From positions 1-44,043 of the forward strand of contig CAZSRF010000018.1 of assembly GCA_964609155.1 (NCBI GenBank): a stretch of 44,043 nt of DNA, read 5' to 3'. The stretch's first letter is position 1, and every line of letters begins with the position of its first letter. Of the stretch, positions 27,966 to 36,701 are shown piece by piece. The DNA comes from JAGOUU01 sp964609155. GTDB lineage: Bacteria > Pseudomonadota > Gammaproteobacteria > JAGOUU01. The position numbers and the translations under genes were made by a program. Below the pieces are notes generated by a model. It did no database searches. It was not told where the DNA came from and was given only the letters and a program-made list of their open reading frames with translations.

Positions 27966-28232
27966 TTAAATCACCCCTATCGCTAAAGCTGTGAATCCCA
28001 TAAGAATTGGCAAACCTACAAACACTGCAGGATTTTTATTTTGAGAATAATGCCAGCCAGCGCCAACGACCTCTGCGCCAAATATAAGACCTTTTAATGG
28101 ACCGCCGACACTTGTTTTAAGCATGCTGTAGGCGCCATCTAATATTTCTACTCCACCACCAGAGGCATACATGGCCATGGGGGCTAGTAGTGCTATTCCA
28201 GCAGCAATTTTTACTGATTTAGATATTTTCAT
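27966..28232 (-). CDS. traA: TraA-like prepilin
   Basis: The 88-residue protein has a signal-like N-terminus (KISKSVKIAAGIALLAPMAMYASG) with a possible leader-peptidase site after MYASG, leaving a pilin of about 64 residues. The mature part has two hydrophobic helices joined by a short loop (YSQNKNPAV), the F pilin plan. Position directly before traL is that of traA in F. No acetylation or TraQ/TraX-like partner gene is visible. The pilin forms the conjugative filament. Confidence 0.88.
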   Translation of the reverse strand: MKISKSVKIAAGIALLAPMAMYASGGGVEILDGAYSMLKTSVGGPLKGLIFGAEVVGAGWHYSQNKNPAVFVGLPILMGFTALAIGVI

Positions 28233-28425
28233 TATTTTCTCCTTGTGTTGTTAATGATTTATCTTCGAAAATAGTTTTTAATAATCTATACATAATTTCA
28301 TTATTGAAAGATCTTCGATTTTGATACGCAATTTCCTTCAATCGAATTAGGTATTCTTCAGGGAGTCTTATTTTTACTTGTTTGGTACAAGTTTGATGAA
28401 GTTGATAACTTTTGTGTCCGTTCAT
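28219..28425 (-). CDS. traY: TraY/Arc-like ribbon-helix-helix protein, first gene of the transfer operon
   Basis: The 68-residue protein has an Arc-type RHH core: strand KQVKIRLPE, helix EYLIRLKEIAYQN, helix SFNNEIMYRLLKTIF. In F, TraY binds near oriT and the traY promoter, bends DNA to help TraI nick, and activates the operon. Here it sits in the same place, ahead of traA (overlap 14 bp), with the ribosome site AAGGAA. The leader carries a perfect 13-bp inverted repeat (28448-28492) that is a candidate binding site. F TraY is a tandem dimer; this is a single-unit Arc-like form. Confidence 0.78.
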   Translation of the reverse strand: MNGHKSYQLHQTCTKQVKIRLPEEYLIRLKEIAYQNRRSFNNEIMYRLLKTIFEDKSLTTQGENNENI

Positions 28426-28447
28426 AACATTCCTTTATTCTTAAAGT

Positions 28448-28492
28448 AAAGTATTGCAAGTAAGGGAAATAAGCTGGCGCTTGCAATACTTT
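28448..28492. promoter_or_regulatory. 13-bp perfect inverted repeat in the transfer-operon leader
   Basis: AAAGTATTGCAAG (28448-28460) and CTTGCAATACTTT (28480-28492) are exact reverse complements with a 19-nt spacer, 23 bp upstream of the traY-like start. Centre-to-centre spacing of 32 bp is three helical turns, which suits a protein operator; it could also fold as an RNA hairpin in the leader or be part of oriT. The remaining stretch to 28716 is very AT-rich and holds the palindrome GAATAATATTC (28587-28597). Confidence 0.6.
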
Positions 28493-28634
28493 TTAGAGAG
28501 TAACCTTTAATAAAACTATTAATATCACTGTAGTTTGTAAATTTATTCACTTGGTGATAATCTATATATTAATAATATCACATAATGAATAATATTCAAT
28601 TGGAGAATAAAAATATTTATAATATTTGCTGCAT

Positions 28635-28690
28635 GAATATTTTAATAAAAAATATTTTCTATTTGACGAAATGCTAGGTATAGTGATAAT
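28635..28690 (+). promoter_or_regulatory. Promoter and upstream dyad of the caspase-STAND gene
   Basis: TTGACG (28662-28667) and GATAAT (28685-28690) are separated by exactly 17 bp, a good sigma-70 promoter. Transcription would start near 28697, about 20 bases before the ATG, with no clear Shine-Dalgarno. Just upstream, GAATATT-N9-AATATTT (28635-28657) matches a perfect dyad at 33232-33254 in front of the methyltransferase operon at 13 of 14 bases, suggesting a shared regulator. Confidence 0.6.
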
Positions 28691-28716
28691 GTATCAAGTA
28701 AAATAACTATAAATAA

Positions 28717-31350
28717 ATGCATAAGAATACTGTTTTTATAGGTGTTGCTGTAGACAATTTTTTAGATAGGCATATTAATCCACTAAATTATTGTGAGAGT
28801 GATTTAAAATCTATTTATAGGCTTTTCAACGTATTCAACCTTTACCAATCAAAACATATCTTAATAAATGACCAAGCCTGCAAATCTAATATTTTACATA
28901 TTGTAAATAGCTACGTTGATTACAAAGACGACATAATATTATTCTTTTCTACTCATGGTGAACATACCGACAAAGATACTTACATTTTCTGCAATGACAC
29001 AGCTTTAAATAATCTTAGCGAATCCGGCATTTCCATTGTGAATTTGATAAATACATTGTCTAACTTTGCATCATCTTCTATAAATTTATTTATTGATGCC
29101 TGCGATGTTTGTTTAACAGGTATGGATATTCCAAAGAACATAACTGTGCATTATCCTGATAAAATGATTTCCCTTGAATATAGTCACTTAAACCATAGCC
29201 TTTTTGTTAAGAACCTTTTAAGAGATTACAGTAAAGTAGACCGCTTTAATTGCAGCAACTCTTCAAGGACTAAACGATACCAAAGGATTAGACAAAATAT
29301 TGCGAACATGTTTTCTAATAAGAGTAAGGTAGTGGGTATAGTTGGTAAAAGTGGAATTGGAAAAAGCTTCTTTTTAAGGCAAATTATCAAATTTGAAGAA
29401 GATACATACTATATTTCAATCCCCAAGTTGAGCGGTGTTAGTTGTGATTTGATATTAAATCTAATTGCTCAAGAGGTTTCAAGTAAGACGAGCATAGTTC
29501 ACAACATAGACCCAAGCAAATATTTAATGTTCTTTGACTCTATACAGCCTTATAGTCTGTTTATAGTTGACCACATTGATCATTTGCCAGAAAAGGTCGC
29601 AAATCAGGTTATATCTTTTCTTAAAGGCCTGAAAAGTCAAGTTATCATATCTTCGAGAGAGCGCCCGTCCAATATGGGTTGCTCCAGCATTTTAGATATA
29701 CCTGGTTTATCTAGTGAGGATGTAGACGATATCTCTAAAGAACTCAATATAGACTCAACCATCATCGATAGTAGTGAGGTCTTAGCAATTAGTAAAAACT
29801 ATATTGAAATACTTCAAAACTTTTACCAAGTAGCTAAAAACTCCCTTTCATTAAATAGTGATACCGTGGAAGCGATAATTAGTACCGGAGGTTATGTAAA
29901 TGAAGATATTTTTATTAAGTATTTCACTGTGAATCCTTATGAATTAAACGTTCTTAAAAAGACAGGCGTTTTAATCTTCCATGATAATTTTTATTATCCT
30001 CATGACAGTTTATATGAAAAGGCAGATTCTGATAAAATTCACACCTTATCTACCAAAGCATATGCTTATTGGAAAGAAGAATTAACATATAATAATACAA
30101 AGTCTGTTCACCAGTTTATACTTATTTTAAATTCCTTTTTACCCAAGCTTGAAATCGCAGACTCCAACTTATTCCAAGAAATCATAGGCAAATTAAATGG
30201 AAAACAAAATCAATACTTCTTATTGTTGTTATATGATTATTTATCCAAACATGAGTTAACTGTGGAGTTAATGATTGATTTGAGTAATTCCATGATAAAC
30301 ATTGGTAGATTTGAACTTGCCTTTAATATATTAAAAGTAGATGGTTACGCCTTCCCGAAGGTCAACGTCCTTAAAGCAGAATGTCTATGGTGGGAAGGAA
30401 AATTTAACGAAACTATTGAACTGGTTAATCAATGTTTGACCATTAAGGCTGAACCGTTCGCAAGGCACCATCTCTTATGCTCTCGTGGAATTGCGTATTT
30501 CTTTCTTGGGATGTGGGATAAGGCTCTTCAAGATCTTAATATGGTGGTTAAAAATCACTCACGATCTAATAGTAAGTCTCTGTTTCTATCTTACTGTGTT
30601 TTAGCAACTATATACGGTATTAGGGGTACAAATTTTCCTAAATGTACCTTTAACTTTATAGCTGCAATCAAAATTGCTAGTCATTCAAAAAACTTTTCCT
30701 GGGTTGCTATTGCCTATGGGAATATTGGCGAAATATTCTGGAAAGCCGGCATGGTTGATTCTGCCATTAGTACATTAGAAATTGCAGAAAATCTATCAAA
30801 CCTAAGTGGAAACGATGCACTTAATTTAGAGATTAATAGAAATCTCTTACACGCATATAACAAAGCTGGAGAGGAATTTAAATCAAAGAAACATATTAAC
30901 AAATTAGAGAAGATATATCATAGCGGTAATCAAACATATGTTAAAATGCAACTACTCAATACTATGATTACTTATTATGTTATAAATAACGACCTGAAAT
31001 ACAACGAGTTAATCAAAGAGGCCGATGAAGCTACTAAAGAAAACTTGGAATATCAAATATATACCATTGCAAACTTAGCTTTAGTTTCAATTGCTCAACA
31101 TGATCTGGACAATGCAATACATAAGTTAAACCGCGCATTAGAATTATGTAATGACGGTTCAAATTGGCTTGCAATGAAGCAGATCATGGATGATTGGGAT
31201 GTTTTAATTAAGAAAACTAAACATACGAATTATGACTCAAAACAAGTCTTTCCAAAATGGTATCAAATGCTTGAAACAAAGCTCTCACCATATTTACATC
31301 ATCTTGGACATTTAAACGAATATCTTGCACAACCTTATACATCATGGTAG
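28717..31350 (+). CDS. Caspase-like protease / STAND NTPase / TPR protein (NLR-like candidate defence gene)
   Basis: The 877-residue protein opens with a caspase (peptidase C14) fold: FIGVAVDNF, the catalytic His80 in FFSTHGEH, and Cys129 in LFIDACD. A STAND-type NTPase follows, with Walker A GKSGIGKS (210-217), Walker B-like LFIVDHIDHL (281-290) and a SSRERP sensor region (312-317). The C-terminal half (about residues 470-850) is all helical with TPR-like repeats such as ARHHLLCSRGIAYFFLGMWDKALQDL (split by eye). Effector-NTPase-sensor order is that of bacterial NLR-like immune proteins, in which repeats sense a phage product and switch on the effector. The protease target is unknown. It lies between the tra operon and replication genes, and its 3' end overlaps the convergent XRE gene by 134 bp. 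Defence is inference; signalling or cell suicide on plasmid interference is possible. Confidence 0.8.
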   Translation: MHKNTVFIGVAVDNFLDRHINPLNYCESDLKSIYRLFNVFNLYQSKHILINDQACKSNILHIVNSYVDYKDDIILFFSTHGEHTDKDTYIFCNDTALNNLSESGISIVNLINTLSNFASSSINLFIDACDVCLTGMDIPKNITVHYPDKMISLEYSHLNHSLFVKNLLRDYSKVDRFNCSNSSRTKRYQRIRQNIANMFSNKSKVVGIVGKSGIGKSFFLRQIIKFEEDTYYISIPKLSGVSCDLILNLIAQEVSSKTSIVHNIDPSKYLMFFDSIQPYSLFIVDHIDHLPEKVANQVISFLKGLKSQVIISSRERPSNMGCSSILDIPGLSSEDVDDISKELNIDSTIIDSSEVLAISKNYIEILQNFYQVAKNSLSLNSDTVEAIISTGGYVNEDIFIKYFTVNPYELNVLKKTGVLIFHDNFYYPHDSLYEKADSDKIHTLSTKAYAYWKEELTYNNTKSVHQFILILNSFLPKLEIADSNLFQEIIGKLNGKQNQYFLLLLYDYLSKHELTVELMIDLSNSMINIGRFELAFNILKVDGYAFPKVNVLKAECLWWEGKFNETIELVNQCLTIKAEPFARHHLLCSRGIAYFFLGMWDKALQDLNMVVKNHSRSNSKSLFLSYCVLATIYGIRGTNFPKCTFNFIAAIKIASHSKNFSWVAIAYGNIGEIFWKAGMVDSAISTLEIAENLSNLSGNDALNLEINRNLLHAYNKAGEEFKSKKHINKLEKIYHSGNQTYVKMQLLNTMITYYVINNDLKYNELIKEADEATKENLEYQIYTIANLALVSIAQHDLDNAIHKLNRALELCNDGSNWLAMKQIMDDWDVLIKKTKHTNYDSKQVFPKWYQMLETKLSPYLHHLGHLNEYLAQPYTSW

Positions 31351-31720
31351 CTATTTGAACCTTAACACTAGTTGATGCTGTCAAATTGTTTTTTTTACAT
31401 AATTCATCAAGCAATTCGTAAATTAAAGGAATTTTTTCTGCTAATCTTTCATCACTGTTAGTGACTTTGGTTCGATGGTTATTATCTTCTGAAGGCATAG
31501 TCGCGGCGTATACTAGATCCTTGATTGGGACTTGCATCACCTCAGCTAATTGGGAAAGCATATCTATTGTAGGCGAAACCTCCCCCCTCTCAGCGCGAGC
31601 GATCTTTTGATAATCAATACCTGTTTTGTCCGCTAACGAACCTAAAGTTAAACCTTTTTCTTTACGAATATCTCTTAATTTTAAGCTAAAGTTTTTTTCA
31701 GGCTTATCTTTTTTTGACAC
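31217..31720 (-). CDS. XRE-family helix-turn-helix regulator
   Basis: The 167-residue protein starts at a GTG (31720) and has a Cro/CI-type HTH in residues 11-65: LKLRDIRKEKGLTLGSLA, then YQKIARAERGEVSPTIDML. A helical C-terminal region (about 90-160) probably mediates oligomers or ligand contact. Its first 40 bases overlap the hydrolase end, so the genes are coupled. Its last 134 bases overlap, in antisense, the end of the caspase-STAND gene. It most likely controls its own operon and possibly the caspase gene, because GAATATT-type dyads lie at both promoters; that link is inferred. Confidence 0.85.
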   Translation of the reverse strand: MSKKDKPEKNFSLKLRDIRKEKGLTLGSLADKTGIDYQKIARAERGEVSPTIDMLSQLAEVMQVPIKDLVYAATMPSEDNNHRTKVTNSDERLAEKIPLIYELLDELCKKNNLTASTSVKVQIATMMYKVVQDIRLNVQDDVNMVRALFQAFDTILERLVLSHNSYV

Positions 31721-32448
31721 AATATACTCTCTGCTTCAGTTATACTTTCTTTTAGACTAACATTATCTTCATAGAAAGGATAATGGCCTACATCTTTTAA
31801 TAATATCGATGATTTAATTGGAAACATACCTGGATAATAAAAAGGATCCTTTTCCCCGTGTATGGAAACTATTGGAACCTCTATAGAATCTATCATTGTC
31901 AAGTCATTATATTCAGGTACTTGATTTGCTAGATCTTCACATATCTTAGAATTAAATTCTATATGTGGCAACATAAATGTTCTTTTAGATGTGTAATAAG
32001 GTAACAGAGCTTTAAATAATTCTGCCCCATCATCCCCTCCGCCCCTGGACAAGGTCGATATTCTTTCTTGCTCATGTGTGGGTACTGAACTGGATATTTT
32101 CTCAAGTGATGCATGCCAGTCTTTCCGTGTAAGGGGCATTGGATTCAAGAAAATCATTGCTTGTATTCTTTTTTTGTTAAAATCTAATGCTCTTAGTGCC
32201 AAATAGGTTCCGAAAGAATGAGCTATAATACCAAATTTCTTAAGTCTCAGGCTATCAGCGACCTCATAAATTTGCATGATTAGTTTTTGCAAGGTAATAC
32301 CAGTTTGAGAGCTTGAGTCACCAGTTCCATATGGATCATAATAATGTAACTTAAAGCCATCAAAGATATTATCTAGAGGAAATTCTAAATATGACTTTGA
32401 GATCCCTGGCCCGCCTGGAACTACAATCCATTCAATATCTTTAAGCAT
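31681..32448 (-). CDS. Alpha/beta hydrolase, proline iminopeptidase-like
   Basis: The 255-residue protein has an oxyanion-loop motif VVPGGPG, nucleophile elbow AHSFG (Ala replaces the first Gly of GxSxG), an acid in HGEKDPFYYPG and His in VGHYPF. The YDPYGTGDSS segment is typical of proline iminopeptidase-like hydrolases. It has no signal peptide, so it acts in the cytoplasm. Substrate unknown: small peptide, ester or amide. It follows the methyltransferase by 11 bp with AGGA ahead of its ATG and overlaps the XRE regulator. Confidence 0.85.
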   Translation of the reverse strand: MLKDIEWIVVPGGPGISKSYLEFPLDNIFDGFKLHYYDPYGTGDSSSQTGITLQKLIMQIYEVADSLRLKKFGIIAHSFGTYLALRALDFNKKRIQAMIFLNPMPLTRKDWHASLEKISSSVPTHEQERISTLSRGGGDDGAELFKALLPYYTSKRTFMLPHIEFNSKICEDLANQVPEYNDLTMIDSIEVPIVSIHGEKDPFYYPGMFPIKSSILLKDVGHYPFYEDNVSLKESITEAESILCQKKISLKKTLA

Positions 32449-32459
32449 GTTATATCCTG

Positions 32460-33197
32460 TTATAATTTTATAAAACTATACATAAATAGTCCTATTTGAC
32501 AATAAGAATGTTCATTGTTATACCAATTTAGCACTTCATTTTTTTCTACAGACCCAATACCCAACATATATCCTGTGGCAAGCATATAGTCTTTAAAACA
32601 TTCTTTATATGAAGGAAGTGAGCTTGGCACATAATAATGCTCCGAATCCAGTATTTTAAAACCTAGTGCCTCAACTTCAGTTAAAACCTTAGACTTTAGG
32701 TCTCTAGTCGCTTGCCCAGAACTAAACCTTTTGCGATGTTCTGCTAATTTATTAGTAAATTTTAAGAGAGGTGGATTTAGCTGAAATTTTTCATCATAAG
32801 AATCTATAATCACAAGAATAGATCCTTGTTTTAATTTGCATGATACCTCTGCCAGAAACTGGCTTCGATTATCAACTTGATGTAATACAAGTCTTAGTAT
32901 TAGGGCATCCACATTTTCAGTGATTGCATTGACTGAGCCGCAAATAAATTTAATTTTTGGATGTTTACAAACAACTTGTTTGAGAATCTCAATGTCGTTA
33001 TCATAACAATAGTAATCAGCTTGGGGCGCCATAAGTTGTAGATTTGAGATAAACTCTCCATTGCCGCACCCTAATTCGCCAATTACATTTAATTTTTCAA
33101 TTCCAATTCTTTTATAAAATCCATACTCAAAAGGAAAACAAATTTTTGTTTGTAATGAGAGCATATTGGAGTAAGAGCTATAATTTAATTTATTCAT
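32460..33197 (-). CDS. Class I SAM-dependent methyltransferase
   Basis: The 245-residue protein has the SAM-binding motif I GELGCGNGEF, an acidic residue at the end of strand two (YYCYDND), and a motif IV/post region with ALILRLVLHQVDNRSQF, all of the class I small-molecule methyltransferase type. The C-terminal part has no DNA or RNA methylase motif such as NPPY. A small-molecule substrate is likely. It is first in an operon with the hydrolase and XRE regulator; a signal-making or modifying trio is one reading, but the sequence gives no direct evidence for a product. Confidence 0.82.
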   Translation of the reverse strand: MNKLNYSSYSNMLSLQTKICFPFEYGFYKRIGIEKLNVIGELGCGNGEFISNLQLMAPQADYYCYDNDIEILKQVVCKHPKIKFICGSVNAITENVDALILRLVLHQVDNRSQFLAEVSCKLKQGSILVIIDSYDEKFQLNPPLLKFTNKLAEHRKRFSSGQATRDLKSKVLTEVEALGFKILDSEHYYVPSSLPSYKECFKDYMLATGYMLGIGSVEKNEVLNWYNNEHSYCQIGLFMYSFIKL

Positions 33198-33231
33198 ATA
33201 TTAAATATCCTCTTATATTTTGTCATAGGAC

Positions 33232-33296
33232 GAATATTTTATTGTTTAATATTCATTGTATGATAATATAATAATTAAAATTAGGAAATTTTACAA
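33232..33296 (-). promoter_or_regulatory. Promoter and dyad operator of the methyltransferase operon
   Basis: On the minus strand TTGTAA (33296-33291) and TATTAT (33273-33268) are 17 bp apart, giving a start near 33260. Just past it lies a perfect dyad GAATATT-N9-AATATTC (33232-33254), well placed for repression. The same arrangement of half-sites and spacing occurs at 28635-28657. AT-rich sequence makes such matches easier by chance, so this is moderate evidence. Confidence 0.5.
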
Positions 33297-33369
33297 GAAT
33301 TATTCTCCAAGGAATTGAGTTGGGAGGTAAACTATGCCTACATGAACGAATCATATTTTTCTTTAAATG

Positions 33370-33400
33370 TAACCCAAGGCTCTTTTGAGTCATTGGGTTA
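33370..33400 (-). terminator. Hairpin at the end of the replication gene
   Basis: TAACCCAA (33370-33377) pairs exactly with TTGGGTTA (33393-33400), overlapping the rep stop codon at 33390-33392. Inner bases add a few pairs. No strong T run follows on the minus strand, so termination would be partial. It separates rep from the methyltransferase operon. Confidence 0.5.
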
Positions 33401-36400
33401 TATTGTTTGTACTTTGTTTATTTAATGTCTTTTGCATTTGCTTTTTAAAATTACATCTTGGACTTCTAAACAAAGCGATCTCTACGCCATTGCTCATATC
33501 CTTAAGCTTTATATTTAATGAAAGTGAGTGGTTGTTTATCATTTCTCTGAAAGATTTGGTAATTGAGGGAACACTTCGAAGAGGAACAGTTTGTGTGTTA
33601 TTAACAATATTAACATTACAACTGTTCCCTGCTAAAGATCCTCTTTTGTCTAATATTGAAATCATAAAATTAATGCTATTAAGATCTAACATATAGTAAT
33701 TACCATTTTCTGTCTTTCCTGACCTTATTTGCTTTAAACCAAGCTCCGATAATAATTTAGAAATAAACCTAATAGGCTCGAGCTCTAATTTTTCCATGGT
33801 CGGCAAGTTTGTGACCCCTTGTAAAATGGTATGATTATCTTTTATCCATTTAAAGAACTTACTATCTATCAGACTCTCTTTATTATATTTATAATCATAT
33901 CCCTGAGGTTTGAATATAAAAATGTTTGAATTATCCATTAAACCTAATTGTTGTAATAATTTCTTATAAAGCATCTGTTTTGTAGCAAAATGTGTAAGGT
34001 CTGCAGAAAACTGCTCATGATCTTCGATTTGGCTTTTAAAAAGTTTTATTGCATATTCTCTATCATTTAAAGCGAGTTCAAAATTTATAACTTTTCGTCT
34101 AAGCTTCCCTTCGTCATCAAGAAGAATGAATTCTTTCACTTCCGCGTCATAGTATTTATTCAAATTATAGAAATCAATGAGTTTATGTTTCTCATAACTT
34201 AGAGATTCGTTTTGTGATTTGCGGGACTTATTTTCAATGATATTGGCTACTGTCACATCTATAAATTCTGCATTACTTAAATCAATTATATGTGCATTTT
34301 TAGCAAAATATGTTTTAATTTTTTTCAAATCACTACGTTCAGATGGATCTAAGCGAAAATCACTATAGCTAATATTATACCCATCAACCTTGTTTAGTAG
34401 GCAAAATTCATAGAAGAAATTGTTATGACCTCGATTTCTTTCTTGGATAGTTTTTGTTCTTATAGATTCATATTCAGGACAGATTATAATTCTTTGCCCT
34501 TTATCAGATAAATTCATTAAATCAAGATCATATGCGTGAGTTTCATGCCAAGCCCGAGAAATAACGGAAGTATTCAAAGGTAAATTAGATCTGCGTTTCT
34601 CTAAATAAATATGAATTTGGCTACTATCCCGAACTCTACCCACAGCTTGCATACAATCATTTGGTGTATTTATATCGCAGTTAAATATGCCCGCAACAAA
34701 AGTGAAATGTTTATTAGAAATTGATACGCCAGTGCTTATGCTAGGGGTACATATAATGTAATCATATTTTTTGGATTCTTCATTTACATTATTAAAAAAT
34801 GCTTGTACTGCATGATCGCCGTTATTGTCACTACTGATTAATAACCCTTTTTTCTCAGACAAGACCTTTTGTATAAGATGGAAAGTTTTTTTGGCTTCGT
34901 TCTTACTATTAAATGTCAGATAACAATTATTACCGGTGATTAATTGCCTTATAGCTTGAGTTTGTAAAGTTTCTTTATTTTCATATAAAATAATGTCTCT
35001 TCCCTGCCCTACTTCATATTGATTGAATACAATATTTATATTTTTGTTATTGACCCATTTTTTTATAAGAGTTACAGATAAATTAGACAAGTGAGCATCT
35101 AGGCATATTACGGTTTTAGTATTTTTAACAAGTTGTTTTAAAATTCCGAAAATTAATGTTTTCTGATCTAACTTAGAGGATAATCTTTTAAATACTTGTT
35201 CAGCTTCGTCAATGACTAATACATCATAGTTCGGGAGATCTCCCTCTGCAGTCAGTTTGGTAATGGAGTTTAGACAGATTGCTAATCTTCGTTGCATTTG
35301 AAGATCAAAATTATTACATTGACTATAACTTTTTAATTGAAGTCGGCTAGCAGCGTCTTCAACAAGCGACACTAAGTGAGTTAAAAAGATTACAGAGCAA
35401 TTTTTATTTTGCTTAATATAGTTCTCTACAATTTCAGTCTTGCCGGTACCTATAGGGGATCGTATTAAATTTACCCCTTCTTTAATTTGAATATTTGAAA
35501 TAAATCTTGAATCTAAAGTGGTTTTGTTGCCCTGAGCAAATTGTTTGGCAGACAGCATGCCATGATTGATTCTGGTAAGTTTTTGTGCTTTTTTTGTAAG
35601 TCCAATATTTATATCAGGCTGTTGAATAATTATTTTATCGAGGGCTGTAATACCTTCATTAACATGTAAGTCATTAAAATCTGTTAGCTGTTTCTCACGG
35701 GCTGAATCAAAATTTGTAAATTCTGGATAAGCCACATAACAATTTGCCCACATCATAGCTGTTAAATTAGCTTGAATAAGCCCTGTATTACCCAAAGGAA
35801 GACCTTTTGGATCTAAGTTATTAGCTTTCCATTTATCATTATCTGCCCAAATTATAATTCTTATCTTTTGGTATTTGAGGCGTAAATTTTTAACCACATG
35901 CTCTAGGTTAAAAGCATCTAATGCAGCGAAAACAGGTTCTGATGTAAAAAGATGAAGGCTTCCTGCTGTTGCTACCCCTTCGCAAACATGAACGGTTTCT
36001 AACTTCTTGGATAGGGTTTCACTGCCAATTAAAGCAAAATTTCCTTTCTTTTTTAATCCTGCACTAAAATATTTTGAACCATCTTCAAAAATTTTTTGCA
36101 GACCCTGAAACTCACCTTGAGTATTGATAATTTTTACAGCAATGTAGTTTTTACCAAACCTAATCCCTTTCAAATTAGGTAACGATTTATTGTCTAAATA
36201 TTTATTATGCCCTTCCCTGCTCAGTTTATTCCACAAAATTAATTCTTCAGTTACATCCTGCTTGCGGTTATCAGTTGAAAGCTTTATGGATTTACGATTT
36301 TTTTGTACACGAGATTTAGAAGTTAAGCTCAGGCCGTATTTTTTTGCTTCCCAAAGTGCTTTTAGTGCACTATAACTATCGAAACTTTCAGAGTGCCCGC

Positions 36401-36674
36401 CATGCTTAAAGCTATTGTATGTAAGCTTAATTACTGGTACGCCGTTTTCATCAATGGCTTCATGACCTATATACCCTTCATTTTTTTTTGATGTAAGGTA
36501 TTCCCATCTGCCACTATTTAATTTTAAATTACCATCAAAAAAGCCTTCTGTTTTTTCGGAAACAAAGTCTTTAGCTTTTTCAAGTAAGTAATATTTAATT
36601 TCATCTAATTCATTTTGAACCCATGAGCTAAATGTACCCATGAGTTTGTTAGAATATAAACTATTTCCTTGCAT
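33390..36674 (-). CDS. CyRepA1-like plasmid replication protein (TOPRIM primase plus helicase)
   Basis: I start at the ATG at 36674, preceded by AAAGGAAG; a TTG further up (36713) lacks a ribosome site. The 1094-residue protein has a primase-like N-terminal part, a TOPRIM region (CEGVATAGS near 231, then IIWADNDK and TDFNDLH), and a superfamily-2 helicase with Walker A SPIGTGKTE near 408, LVIDEAEQVF near 487 and motif VI QAVGRVRD near 678. This layout matches CyRepA1-type replication proteins, known from plasmids of cyanobacteria and also seen in gammaproteobacteria. Its position beside parAB supports a replication initiator role. The last 250 residues are unassigned. It is divergent from parA, and its promoter contains a short palindrome fit for autoregulation. 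Confidence 0.82.
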   Translation of the reverse strand: MQGNSLYSNKLMGTFSSWVQNELDEIKYYLLEKAKDFVSEKTEGFFDGNLKLNSGRWEYLTSKKNEGYIGHEAIDENGVPVIKLTYNSFKHGGHSESFDSYSALKALWEAKKYGLSLTSKSRVQKNRKSIKLSTDNRKQDVTEELILWNKLSREGHNKYLDNKSLPNLKGIRFGKNYIAVKIINTQGEFQGLQKIFEDGSKYFSAGLKKKGNFALIGSETLSKKLETVHVCEGVATAGSLHLFTSEPVFAALDAFNLEHVVKNLRLKYQKIRIIIWADNDKWKANNLDPKGLPLGNTGLIQANLTAMMWANCYVAYPEFTNFDSAREKQLTDFNDLHVNEGITALDKIIIQQPDINIGLTKKAQKLTRINHGMLSAKQFAQGNKTTLDSRFISNIQIKEGVNLIRSPIGTGKTEIVENYIKQNKNCSVIFLTHLVSLVEDAASRLQLKSYSQCNNFDLQMQRRLAICLNSITKLTAEGDLPNYDVLVIDEAEQVFKRLSSKLDQKTLIFGILKQLVKNTKTVICLDAHLSNLSVTLIKKWVNNKNINIVFNQYEVGQGRDIILYENKETLQTQAIRQLITGNNCYLTFNSKNEAKKTFHLIQKVLSEKKGLLISSDNNGDHAVQAFFNNVNEESKKYDYIICTPSISTGVSISNKHFTFVAGIFNCDINTPNDCMQAVGRVRDSSQIHIYLEKRRSNLPLNTSVISRAWHETHAYDLDLMNLSDKGQRIIICPEYESIRTKTIQERNRGHNNFFYEFCLLNKVDGYNISYSDFRLDPSERSDLKKIKTYFAKNAHIIDLSNAEFIDVTVANIIENKSRKSQNESLSYEKHKLIDFYNLNKYYDAEVKEFILLDDEGKLRRKVINFELALNDREYAIKLFKSQIEDHEQFSADLTHFATKQMLYKKLLQQLGLMDNSNIFIFKPQGYDYKYNKESLIDSKFFKWIKDNHTILQGVTNLPTMEKLELEPIRFISKLLSELGLKQIRSGKTENGNYYMLDLNSINFMISILDKRGSLAGNSCNVNIVNNTQTVPLRSVPSITKSFREMINNHSLSLNIKLKDMSNGVEIALFRSPRCNFKKQMQKTLNKQSTNNITQ

Positions 36675-36701
36675 AACATCTTCCTTTTGAATCAATATTT
36701 T

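Noticed and set aside
33334..33425. A three-codon frame (MPT) after GGGAGGT, overlapping a 27-codon frame at 33342-33425 on the plus strand
   Set aside because: The ribosome site is good, but the product runs into the rep terminator hairpin and the rep gene in antisense, with no downstream gene to regulate.
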